DNA from: Opitutia bacterium
Lineage (GTDB): Bacteria; Verrucomicrobiota; Verrucomicrobiia; Opitutales; Opitutaceae
Assembly: GCA_016217595.1 (NCBI GenBank)
Contig: JACRHS010000015.1
Span: 1-64,000 of the forward strand
DNA length: 64,000 bases
Reading direction: 5' to 3'
The notes under the pieces are model-generated. The model did not search any database. It had not been told where the DNA came from and saw nothing but the letters and a program-made list of their open reading frames with translations. Positions 1 through 7,850 of this stretch are shown here, one piece after another (within the stretch, counting starts at the first letter, position 1; the number at the start of each line of letters is the position of its first letter). Both the position numbers and the translations under genes were made by a program.

Positions 1-1
1 A

Positions 2-56
2 GCGCGGTGCTTTAGCCCGCGCCCTGTTACGCCATGCGCGGGCTAAAGCACCGCGC
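2..56. repeat. Perfect 21-bp inverted repeat (REP-like hairpin)
   Basis: Two perfectly complementary 21-base arms (2-22 and 36-56) flank a 13-base loop. The arm core reads GCTTTAGCCCGCG. No run of T follows, so an intrinsic terminator is unlikely. It lies upstream of the ABC importer genes, at a gene boundary like most other hairpins in this window. It is probably a repetitive extragenic palindrome, but only one copy of this exact sequence is present here. Confidence 0.7.
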
Positions 57-158
57 CACGCCGATCCACGCCACACGTCCAAAGCTCCCACGCGTGGCGC
101 AGCGGAAGCCGTTCCCCGCTTGCGTCGCCGCGCGGGCTCGGTGTGCTGGGAAACCAAC

Positions 159-935
159 ATGTCCGCATCGCCGCCGCCCATTGTCGAATTCCGCGCGGTC
201 GAGAAGCGCTTCGGCGACGGCCCGCGCATCCTCGACGGAATCGACTTTGTCGCGCAACCGGGCGACTTCATCACGCTCATCGGCCCGAGCGGCTGCGGCA
301 AAACCACACTCCTCCGCCTCCTCGCGGGGTTGAGCCCGGTCACGCAGGGCGATTTGCTGATCGCCGGCCAGCCGCCCGCCGCCGCTCTCAACGAACTGGC
401 CTACGTTTTCCAGGAGCCCACGCTGCTGCCCTGGCTCAATGTTCAGCACAACGTCGAACTGCTCCTGCGGCTGCGCGGCGTCCCCGCGGCCGAGCGCGCC
501 ACCGCGTGCGCCCGCGTGCTCCACCTCGTGCAGCTCGCCGGCAAGGAGCGCTGCTACCCGCGGCAACTTTCCGGCGGCCAGAAAATGCGCGTCTCCCTGG
601 CCCGCGCTCTCTCGCTCTCGCCGCGAATCATGCTGCTCGACGAACCTTTCGGCGCGCTCGACGAAATGACGCGCGAGCATCTCAACGAGGAACTGCTGGC
701 CGTGCGCGAACAGCAGACGTGGACCGCGTTTTTCGTCACGCACTCGGTCGCCGAAGCTGTGTTTCTCTCCAACCGCGTCTTCGTGATGTCCGCCAACCCC
801 GGCCGCCTCCACGCCGAGGTGCGCATCGACCTGCCGTACCCGCGCACACCGGAAACGCGCGAATCCGCCGACTATCTGCAACTCGTGGCCGGCGTGACCC
901 GCCAGCTCCGCTCGGTCGAGTGCTATCAACCGTGA
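159..935 (+). CDS. ABC transporter ATP-binding protein, NitT/TauT (SsuB/TauB) type
   Basis: Cytoplasmic ATPase of a nitrate/sulfonate/taurine-type importer, 258 residues, the usual length for SsuB/TauB. It shows the Walker A motif GPSGCGKTT, a Q-loop in FQEP, the signature LSGGQ, Walker B IMLLDEPFGALDE and the H-loop (VTHS). The start chosen is the ATG at 159; an in-frame TTG at 120 would add 13 residues that do not resemble the family. The stop overlaps the GTG start of the permease by four bases, so the two are translationally coupled. No periplasmic binding protein is in the window; it could lie upstream of base 1. The substrate cannot be read from the sequence. Confidence 0.9.
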   Translation: MSASPPPIVEFRAVEKRFGDGPRILDGIDFVAQPGDFITLIGPSGCGKTTLLRLLAGLSPVTQGDLLIAGQPPAAALNELAYVFQEPTLLPWLNVQHNVELLLRLRGVPAAERATACARVLHLVQLAGKERCYPRQLSGGQKMRVSLARALSLSPRIMLLDEPFGALDEMTREHLNEELLAVREQQTWTAFFVTHSVAEAVFLSNRVFVMSANPGRLHAEVRIDLPYPRTPETRESADYLQLVAGVTRQLRSVECYQP

Positions 936-1732
936 AACTTCCCGCTCTCACGCCCAAACAATTGCGCCTGCTGCTGCCGGTCCTCGCCGCGCCGCTGCTG
1001 CTCGGCGTTTGGTACGGCGCTTTCCTGCTTTTCTCGCCGGAGCAGCGGTTGTTCCTCCCAGCGCCGCACCAGATTTTCCACGCGCTCATTGCCAATCACA
1101 CCGAGCTCTTCTCCGCCGCGCTCAACACCGGCGCTGGTGCTTTGGCCGGTTTCGTCCTCGCGATTGTCGTCTCCAGTTTTTGCGCGCTTTTGCTCTCCCT
1201 GTCACCCTGGGTGCGCGCCAGTTTCTACCCGTACCTGATGATCCTCCAGATGACGCCCGTCATCGTGCTCGCGCCCATCCTGATCATCTGGGTCGGCGCC
1301 GGCTTCAAGAGCGTGACGGTGATCACGTTTCTCATTTGTGTGTTCCCGCTGGTCGTCAATTCCACGCAAGGCCTGATCTCGGTCGACAGCCGCTTGGTCG
1401 AACTCTTCCGCATGGCGCGCGCCTCGCGTTGGCAGGAAGTGTTCGTGCTGCGCGTACCGGCCGCCTTGCCCTACTTCTTCACCGGCCTGCGCATCGCCGC
1501 CACGCTCGCGCCGATCGGCGCCGTCGTGGGCGATTTCACCGCCGGCAATTCCGCCCGCGCCGGCCTCGGGTTCCTCACCATCATTTACAGCGCCAACTTC
1601 CGCTATCCCGAGCTGTTCGCCACCGTCGTCACCACCTGCGCACTCGGTTTCTTTTTCACCGGCGGTGTCATCTGGCTGAGCTGGCTCGCCCTGCACCACT
1701 GGCACGATTCCTACGGTCGCTCCGACAACTAA
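932..1732 (+). CDS. ABC transporter permease, NitT/TauT (SsuC/TauC) type
   Basis: Inner-membrane permease of the importer whose ATPase is encoded just upstream. The 266-residue protein has about six hydrophobic segments, with an N-terminal one in LLLPVLAAPLLLGVWYGAFL. The cytoplasmic coupling region is visible around SRLVELFRMARASRWQEVF and the EAA-like loop that follows (RVPAALPYFFTGLRIAATLAP), as in BPD_transp_1 permeases. Translation probably begins at the GTG at 932, which overlaps the ATPase stop (GTGA). Family membership is clear; substrate is unknown. Confidence 0.88.
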   Translation: MKLPALTPKQLRLLLPVLAAPLLLGVWYGAFLLFSPEQRLFLPAPHQIFHALIANHTELFSAALNTGAGALAGFVLAIVVSSFCALLLSLSPWVRASFYPYLMILQMTPVIVLAPILIIWVGAGFKSVTVITFLICVFPLVVNSTQGLISVDSRLVELFRMARASRWQEVFVLRVPAALPYFFTGLRIAATLAPIGAVVGDFTAGNSARAGLGFLTIIYSANFRYPELFATVVTTCALGFFFTGGVIWLSWLALHHWHDSYGRSDN

Positions 1733-1738
1733 CCCATC

Positions 1739-2944
1739 ATGCCCGCCCCCACGCCCACCGCTCGCGACCGGTTTCTCGCCCTGCTTCGCACCGCCACCGA
1801 CGACGGCTCGCTGGTAAAACTCACCCTCGGCAAGCCCCGCGGCGCCGACCCGACGCTGCACAACCTTTTCGTGCGCCCCGTCGTCCTCAAATCCGGCCCG
1901 CACCTCTGCTTCGTGTGGCGCCACGCCACGCGCGACGTCACCAAAAACCTCGCGCCCGCCGCCGCCCTGGCACAATTGGAGCCGCTCATCGGCGGCGATT
2001 TTCTCGACGCGCACCTTTTCACCGCTGCGCAAACCGCCCAGCTCCAATGCCAGCCCGACGGAACTTCGCGCCTCGTCGTGAAAGCCGCCGCCCCGACTGC
2101 TGCGCCCGCAGTAGAAGCGGCCGGTCACGACCGGCCGAAACAATATCTCATCGCCGCCGAGAGCCCGTGGCTGCGCGCCCTCGGCATCACCAACGACCGC
2201 GGCCAGCCGCGCGCCGAGATGGCGGCAAAATTCCGTCAGATTCAGAAATTCGCCGAGCTCCTGCGCGATTTGCTCGAACAAGCCGGTAGCCACGAACGCG
2301 AGGGTGAAGCCGCTCGCCGTCTCCGCATCGTCGACATGGGCTGCGGCAAGGGTTACCTCACGTTCGCCATCGCCGCGCTCCTCGGCGAACGCGCCGACGT
2401 GCTCGGCATCGAGTCCCGCCCCGAGCTGGTCACCTTCTGCAACGGCGTCGCACGCACGCACAGTTTGGCCAATCTGCGTTTCGCAGCCGGCGCGATTGCC
2501 GATGCCCCGCTCGCCGGCATCGACGTGCTCATCGCGCTGCACGCATGCGATACCGCCACCGACGACGCCCTCGCCCGCGGCATTCAAGCCGGCGCGCGCC
2601 TCCTCCTTGTCGCCCCGTGCTGCCAGAAGGAACTGCGCCCGCAACTCACCGCCCCGCCGGTGTTGGCTGAGCCGCTCCGCCACGGAATTTTTCAGGAGCG
2701 CCAGGCCGAATTTGTCACCGACGCCCTCCGCGCGCAGCTTCTCGAATGGGCCGGGTACCGAACGAAGGTGTTCGAGTTTGTCACCACCGAACACACCGCG
2801 AAAAACCTCATGATCGCCGCGATCAAATCCGGCCCGGCCGGCCAACCCGACGACGCCCACGCGCAACGCCTCCGCGAGCTGGCCCGCTTTTACGGCATCC
2901 GCCGCCAGCGCCTCGCGGAACACCTCGCTTTCCCGCTCACATGA
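1739..2944 (+). CDS. Class I SAM-dependent methyltransferase (Methyltransf_32-like)
   Basis: A 401-residue protein with a SAM-binding motif I, IVDMGCGKGYLTFAIAALL, near residues 198-216 and a later LIALHACDTATDDA segment followed by APCCQKEL. This combination is typical of the Methyltransf_32 group. The N-terminal ~110 residues form a separate domain of unknown role. An Ala/Pro-rich linker near residues 115-135 contains a palindrome (2118-2137). It starts six bases after the permease stop but is functionally unrelated to it. Its stop codon overlaps the ATG of a tiny open frame at 2941. The methyl acceptor is unknown; RNA or protein are both possible. Confidence 0.8.
   Translation: MPAPTPTARDRFLALLRTATDDGSLVKLTLGKPRGADPTLHNLFVRPVVLKSGPHLCFVWRHATRDVTKNLAPAAALAQLEPLIGGDFLDAHLFTAAQTAQLQCQPDGTSRLVVKAAAPTAAPAVEAAGHDRPKQYLIAAESPWLRALGITNDRGQPRAEMAAKFRQIQKFAELLRDLLEQAGSHEREGEAARRLRIVDMGCGKGYLTFAIAALLGERADVLGIESRPELVTFCNGVARTHSLANLRFAAGAIADAPLAGIDVLIALHACDTATDDALARGIQAGARLLLVAPCCQKELRPQLTAPPVLAEPLRHGIFQERQAEFVTDALRAQLLEWAGYRTKVFEFVTTEHTAKNLMIAAIKSGPAGQPDDAHAQRLRELARFYGIRRQRLAEHLAFPLT
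2118..2137. repeat. 9-bp-stem palindrome inside a coding region
   Basis: Arms CGGCCGGTC and GACCGGCCG flank a two-base centre. The palindrome falls within the methyltransferase gene, in the codons of an Ala/Pro-rich interdomain linker. The position suggests an intergenic-type repeat tolerated within a coding sequence. Confidence 0.6.
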
Positions 2945-3072
2945 ACCGCCCGTTTGTCACGTATTACGTTACAAACTCCCTGCCGCTCCGCAGGGGCCAA
3001 TCCACGCTTGTTACGTATTACGTAACATTGCGGTTTGGGCGCAATGCGATGCCGATGGCGCTTTTCCCATGA
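2941..3072 (+). CDS. Possible 43-residue leader or bridging ORF
   Basis: The frame opens at an ATG overlapping the upstream stop (ATGA at 2941-2944). It closes at a TGA overlapping the ATG of the Rsm22-like gene (ATGA at 3069-3072). The two larger palindromes each encode VTYYVT. No domain is recognisable, no good ribosome-binding site was seen, and the DNA is dominated by hairpins. It may be a real coupling peptide, or merely an open frame through a structured spacer. Protein-level conservation is unknown. Confidence 0.22.
   Translation: MNRPFVTYYVTNSLPLRRGQSTLVTYYVTLRFGRNAMPMALFP
2952..3045. repeat. Cluster of four adjacent palindromes
   Basis: Four stem-loops follow one another. At 2952-2976 is a 25-base palindrome with one mismatch. 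At 2978-2995 is a 6-bp stem (CCCTGC/GCAGGG). At 3009-3027 is a perfect palindrome, TGTTACGTATTACGTAACA. At 3027-3045 is a 6-bp stem (ATTGCG/CGCAAT). The first and third share the core ACGTATTACGT and are 54 bases apart. The core is AT-richer than the surrounding genes. It could be a two-site operator, an RNA processing element or a repeat cluster. Confidence 0.65.
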
Positions 3073-4079
3073 ACTGGACCGAGCTCGATTGGCCGGCGCT
3101 CGACCGGCTGCGCGACAAATTTCTCTCCGGCTCCGCCGCGGGCGGCCCCTACTGGCAATCGCCCGCCGATCTCGCCAACTACGATCTCACCTACGGCGCG
3201 CGCATCGGCTGGAAATGGGACGCCGTGCTGCGCGAGCTGAAGCTGCGCGGTTGGACGCCTCCATTGGGCCGCGTGCTCGACTGGGGCTGCGGCAGCGGCG
3301 TGGCCATCCGGCGCGTGCTGGCCGCCCTCGGGGCCGAGCGCTGTGGCGAACTGCTGGTGTGGGATCACTCGCCGTTGGCCGCCGATTTCGCGGCGGCGAC
3401 AGCAGAAAAAGCGTTCCCCGGCCTGCGCGTTTCCACCGTCACCCCGGGCTTTCTCGCCGGCAACACTCCGCTGGATCTTCTGCTCGTCAGCCATGTGCTC
3501 AACGAACTCTCAACCGAGGCGCTCGCCGAGCTGCGCGGGTTGATCCTGCGCTCCTCGGCCGTCCTGTGGGTTGAGCCCGGCACGCATGAAGTCGCCCGCG
3601 GTCTGCAAACCATCCGCGACGAACTGCGCGCCGAATTTCGCCTGATCGCGCCCTGCACACACCAAGGCGCCTGCGGCTTGCTCGCGCCAGAGCGCACGCG
3701 CGACTGGTGTCATTTCTTTGCGCCACCGCCCTCGGAGATTTTTGCCAACCCCGATTGGGTGAAATTTGGCCAACGCGCCGGCGTCGATCTGCGCAGTCTG
3801 CCGTACTGCTTTGTGGCGTTGGAGCGCAAAACCGCCGCCAGCGCCGCGCCAGCGGACACCGGTCTTTCGCGGGTGATCGGCCGGCCGGAGCATTTCAAGC
3901 CCTACGCCCGCCTGCTGAATTGCGACGCCACCGGCGTGGCCGAACTCACTTTGCCCAAACGGGCCGCGCCCGCGCTCTACAAAGAGTTGGACCGCTCCAA
4001 AGCGCCCCTCGTGTACCGCTGGCAACGCGACGGCAACGTGATCAGCCAAGGTTCGTCACTATCTGCGGCCGCTCCTTAG
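3069..4079 (+). CDS. Rsm22/METTL17-family ribosome-associated methyltransferase-like protein
   Basis: A 336-residue protein with a SAM-binding motif VLDWGCGSGVAI (residues 69-80) and the family hallmark SHVLNEL (141-147). The C-terminal half has four cysteines: C196 and C202 five residues apart, C214 within DWCHFF, and C247. This matches the iron-sulfur-binding pattern described for the mitochondrial METTL17/Rsm22 family. The family acts in small ribosomal subunit assembly, and not all members are shown to be active methyltransferases. The start ATG overlaps the stop of the small upstream frame. Downstream is a convergent receptor gene. Fe-S binding here is inferred from the cysteine pattern only. 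Confidence 0.82.
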   Translation: MNWTELDWPALDRLRDKFLSGSAAGGPYWQSPADLANYDLTYGARIGWKWDAVLRELKLRGWTPPLGRVLDWGCGSGVAIRRVLAALGAERCGELLVWDHSPLAADFAAATAEKAFPGLRVSTVTPGFLAGNTPLDLLLVSHVLNELSTEALAELRGLILRSSAVLWVEPGTHEVARGLQTIRDELRAEFRLIAPCTHQGACGLLAPERTRDWCHFFAPPPSEIFANPDWVKFGQRAGVDLRSLPYCFVALERKTAASAAPADTGLSRVIGRPEHFKPYARLLNCDATGVAELTLPKRAAPALYKELDRSKAPLVYRWQRDGNVISQGSSLSAAAP

Positions 4080-4184
4080 GGCCGACCAACGCGCCAGCCA
4101 AAAGGATATGCGCGCCGGCCATAACCGACGCGTATTCTTTTCGCTATTTGGAACGCGCCCAATCTGTACCTACAGGCGTGGCAA

Positions 4185-7100
4185 TCAGAACTTAGCTTTC
4201 ACGCTGAGCTGATAGATGGTGCCTTCGCGCTGCGCCATGTGCAGGTAGTGCTGCCCCGCCAGGTCGAAGGAACGAGACAGGCTGTACTCGTTGGTCAGGT
4301 TGTAGACGTCAAAATAAAGGGAGAAAACCCGGTTGATGCGGAAGCTGGTTTTCACGTCATAGGTCAGCCGCGAGTCGTTGTATAGGTCGATGTCGAACGG
4401 CCCCTGCCAGCCGCCGCTGGCTGCGGCGCCAAAATTGGCGATCTTGGTGTTGGAGACGAAGGTGCGCCCGCGATAATTGGCCAGAAGGCGCACATCCACG
4501 CGATCACGATGGTAATTGAGGCCCGCGTTGAACGTTTTCGGCGTGAAGTTGGGCAGTTTGGTGGTGATCGCCAGCGTGCCGAAATCGCCCTTCGTATCCA
4601 GGAAGGTGGCGTTGGCGTTGACGCTAAAGCCGCGCGCCCAGTCGGGCAGGAAGTTCAGCTGCTGCACGTATTCGAACTCCGCGCCCCGGATGCGCGCATT
4701 GCCGACGTTGCGGTTCATGCCCAGCGAATAGCCGGCGTACAGGCCCTCGAAGCCATTGTCCGGCCCCTCCGGCACCACCGTGGTAAACGAGCGGAAGTAA
4801 TTTTTGATTTCCTTCAGGAACACTCCCGCCGACACCTGGCCGATCGATCCGAGGTAATATTCCAACCGGAAATCGAAGTTGTCGGAGGTGTAGGGCTTCA
4901 ACGCCTCGTTCTGTTTGCTGATCGAGCGCGTAGTGTCGTTGACGAACGCCTTGCCGGAAGTCTCGGCCGGGCTGGGCCGCGTGATCGAGGTGTTGTAGCT
5001 CGTGTGCGCCTGGAAGTTTTTCGAAAGCTGGTACACCAGATGCAGCCCGGGGAAGACATTGCGATAGTCGGATTTCCGGGTCGTCATGTCCGGATAATTG
5101 GCGCGACCGCGGCGGGCGTTTTCCGCCAGCGAGACAGCGTTGTCATACACGTTGTATTCCGGATTGTTCCTGTCGGTAACTTGGCGGCGGCGACTGGCCG
5201 TGGCTTTGTTGTTGGTAAACTCCATGCGAACGCCGCCCAAGACGCGCAACTTGCCGAATTTCACCTGCCCCATCGCGTACGTTGCATCCAAAACCTGCCG
5301 CACATCGGCGATCGGATCCAATTGCTGGTATTCGCTGATCCATGCCTGCGCACCCGTCTGATAAAAGTTCGACGGATCGTTCCAGATGTCGCCCGGCAAG
5401 CCGCTGCCCGGCACCTGCAACATGGGGATGGGGCCGTAAGCGCCGTTCTGCCCCACCTTGATCGTCGGTCCGAGATATTTGGTGATGCCGCCGGTGGCCG
5501 GTGTGCCGCCACCTTGCCAGGTGAAGCTGTCGACGGTTTTACGCAGCATGCTGGCCCGGATCGAGCGTTTCGCGCCCACCTTGAAATACATCGGCCGGGC
5601 TGTTGCCAAATCCATCTTAAAATCGAGCTTCAAGGTCGAGTACGTTGCGGGCGCATTCTGCGACACGCGACGCACGCCGCCCGTCACGCCGCTGATGTAG
5701 GGCATCACCGTGTAGTTGGCCGGGTCAGACCAGTTGGGCCCGGCTATCTGAGTGATCGCGGGAACCCAGGGATCGCGCCCCCGCCGGTCGAATCTGATCC
5801 CGACATTGGACAAGGTCGCATAGGCTTCATTGATCGCCGGGAAATTGTTGGTGTCGTCATTATACGTGCCTTCGAGTGTCAAGACACCCGTCCCGGAAAA
5901 ATATTTCTGCTCCAGCCCTGCACTGAGTCCTGTGGTCCTGCGTTCCTGCACGTAAAGACGAGACAAAATATTTACCGTGCCCACCGGATTGGTCTCGATC
6001 AGATCGTAAGTCGAGCCGGCCTTGAAGCTGGTGCTGGTCTGCGGAAACTGCAGGTACCAGCGGAAGTCGCCCGGAAACGCGCCCTTCTCCGGCCCCACAT
6101 CGCTCAGGGTTGTTTTCAGCCAGAGGACGGTGTTGGGGCCCGCCTTGTAGTCGAAATTGAGCCCGAAATTGCGCGTGAAATTCTGCGCGGTGTTGGTGTT
6201 GACGTGGCCATCGCCCCAAAATCGCGCCAAAGCTACCGGAGGTCCGCCAGCAGTGGGCGGCATAATGAAATAGTCACCAGAGGGATTGGCCGCACTGCCC
6301 GCCACCCACGGTCCGGTCAGATGAGTGTAACCGGCATAGCCCGCGCCGGAAATTTGGCTGAACGTCGCGGCGACGCCCAAGTTATTGGTCCGGCCCAACA
6401 CGCTGAAAACATTCGTGTAGCTGAGCGTCAGCAGATCAATTTTGGGCAGATCGCGCCCCGGGACGCTTTTGTCGACTTTCGTGTCCGCCCACTTCGTGCC
6501 GACGGTGACGGCGACATCCTGCCCGGGCGCTTTGTCGAACGCGCGCTTGGTGCGCAGATTAATATACCCGGCGATCGCATTGGCATCCATGTCGGGCAGC
6601 GGTGCCTTGATGACTTCCAGCGCTTCGAGGTTGTTGGTGCTCACCGTGCCCAACGTCGTATAACGCGCGTCGAGCGACTGGCCGTCCGTCTGCGGAATCG
6701 CCGCGCCATCGACCATCATCGAGGTGAAATTCTGCGACATGCCGCGCAGATATATCGCATTGGGTTCGCCGCCCGCTCCGATATCCACGGCGACGCCAGA
6801 GAGACGCTGGATCAACTCGCCCGTCGACGCGCCGGGATTTCCGTAGGCGTCGATGGCGGCCATGGATTTCACGTTCATCGCATGCCGCTGCTCCTGGATG
6901 GCGGCTGCCTGGCCTTCACGCAGACCTGTGACGGTGAAGGTTTCCAATACGTAAATGTCGGAGTTGAGCGGCACGTCCACGAAAGTCGTTTTTCCCGAAC
7001 GCACCATGATGGACACTCGCGCCTGCTTCAGGCCGGCATAGTCAACCAGCACCACCTGATGGCCTGGCGGCACCGCGAGGTTGAACTCTCCGCCACCGCT

Positions 7101-7778
7101 GCTGACTGTCTCAAAGCTGGAATTCTCAATCCGGATTGAGGCGCCTTTCAGGTAATCCTTGGTAGCCTCGTTCTGCACGCGGCCGGCAACCACGCCGTAA
7201 CCTTCGCGTGCATGTGCGCCGGCACTGGTGCCGCCTGCAGCAGGATCAGCCGAGCCTGTGGCTCCGCCGATGATTAAGGCGGCAAATGCCCCCATTACCC
7301 GCTGGAACGCGGGTGTGCGTCTGTTCGTTGTCATAGTTTGAGGATTAGGGTTTGTGCTTGAAGCTGCTGTCGGCGTTTCCGGGCGGTCGCTGCTCTCGCG
7401 CAGCGCCGCCCGATCGGCGTTTGGGTCTATGCGGATGGCAAAGGCATCTGGCTTTTCGTCGCGCACCACGATGAGCGGTGTGCCCGCCAGTAGTTTTTCC
7501 AATGCGTCTACCGGGCGAAAATCTCCCTGTACCGCATTCGTGCGAATGCCACGCACCTGATCGGTCGGATATACCAGCTGCACCACGGCCTGCACCGCAA
7601 ACCGCTTCAAGGTCTGCTCGGCCACGCCCGCCGGGATATCAAAATGACGCACTCCCGCCTCGGCCGCAGGGGATGCCATGCATCCAAGCGGCGGCGCGAA
7701 CAGGCAGAGAAGGAGGAGTATCGCGCCATCGATGATAGCGCTTCGTCGGTAGCTCATGAAATCGGTCAGGTCTACCAT
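4185..7778 (-). CDS. TonB-dependent receptor with N-terminal STN signalling domain
   Basis: Outer-membrane active transporter of 1197 residues. In order: a signal sequence (~1-35), an STN domain (~45-118), a low-complexity linker rich in Ser/Pro/Thr, a carboxypeptidase-regulatory-like domain (~193-275), a plug (~280-410) and a long beta-barrel ending in Phe. The plug contains IKAPLPDMDANAIAGY. The STN domain normally contacts a FecR-type regulator, and fecR and sigma genes lie immediately upstream on the same strand. A second signal-peptide-like stretch starts at an internal Met (residue 149, base 7334). The chosen start has a GAGG motif upstream; an ATG at 7757 is an alternative. The ligand is unknown. 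Confidence 0.9.
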   Translation of the reverse strand: MVDLTDFMSYRRSAIIDGAILLLLCLFAPPLGCMASPAAEAGVRHFDIPAGVAEQTLKRFAVQAVVQLVYPTDQVRGIRTNAVQGDFRPVDALEKLLAGTPLIVVRDEKPDAFAIRIDPNADRAALRESSDRPETPTAASSTNPNPQTMTTNRRTPAFQRVMGAFAALIIGGATGSADPAAGGTSAGAHAREGYGVVAGRVQNEATKDYLKGASIRIENSSFETVSSGGGEFNLAVPPGHQVVLVDYAGLKQARVSIMVRSGKTTFVDVPLNSDIYVLETFTVTGLREGQAAAIQEQRHAMNVKSMAAIDAYGNPGASTGELIQRLSGVAVDIGAGGEPNAIYLRGMSQNFTSMMVDGAAIPQTDGQSLDARYTTLGTVSTNNLEALEVIKAPLPDMDANAIAGYINLRTKRAFDKAPGQDVAVTVGTKWADTKVDKSVPGRDLPKIDLLTLSYTNVFSVLGRTNNLGVAATFSQISGAGYAGYTHLTGPWVAGSAANPSGDYFIMPPTAGGPPVALARFWGDGHVNTNTAQNFTRNFGLNFDYKAGPNTVLWLKTTLSDVGPEKGAFPGDFRWYLQFPQTSTSFKAGSTYDLIETNPVGTVNILSRLYVQERRTTGLSAGLEQKYFSGTGVLTLEGTYNDDTNNFPAINEAYATLSNVGIRFDRRGRDPWVPAITQIAGPNWSDPANYTVMPYISGVTGGVRRVSQNAPATYSTLKLDFKMDLATARPMYFKVGAKRSIRASMLRKTVDSFTWQGGGTPATGGITKYLGPTIKVGQNGAYGPIPMLQVPGSGLPGDIWNDPSNFYQTGAQAWISEYQQLDPIADVRQVLDATYAMGQVKFGKLRVLGGVRMEFTNNKATASRRRQVTDRNNPEYNVYDNAVSLAENARRGRANYPDMTTRKSDYRNVFPGLHLVYQLSKNFQAHTSYNTSITRPSPAETSGKAFVNDTTRSISKQNEALKPYTSDNFDFRLEYYLGSIGQVSAGVFLKEIKNYFRSFTTVVPEGPDNGFEGLYAGYSLGMNRNVGNARIRGAEFEYVQQLNFLPDWARGFSVNANATFLDTKGDFGTLAITTKLPNFTPKTFNAGLNYHRDRVDVRLLANYRGRTFVSNTKIANFGAAASGGWQGPFDIDLYNDSRLTYDVKTSFRINRVFSLYFDVYNLTNEYSLSRSFDLAGQHYLHMAQREGTIYQLSVKAKF

Positions 7779-7850
7779 CTAAGACGCCTCACCGAAAAAA
7801 AACTTTACGCTAATCCCGCCCCACGCTCCAACTTGGCGCGCGCAAACGAT

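Noticed and set aside
2-56. The 21-bp hairpin as an intrinsic terminator of an upstream gene
   Set aside because: No T-run follows on either strand, and the upstream gene is outside the window.
159-1732. Assignment of the ABC importer to a specific substrate such as taurine or nitrate
   Set aside because: The binding protein is not in the window, and ATPase and permease sequences alone do not tell the substrate.
4509-7139. An 876-codon open frame on the plus strand
   Set aside because: It is antisense to the STN receptor gene. The receptor has clear domains; this frame has none.
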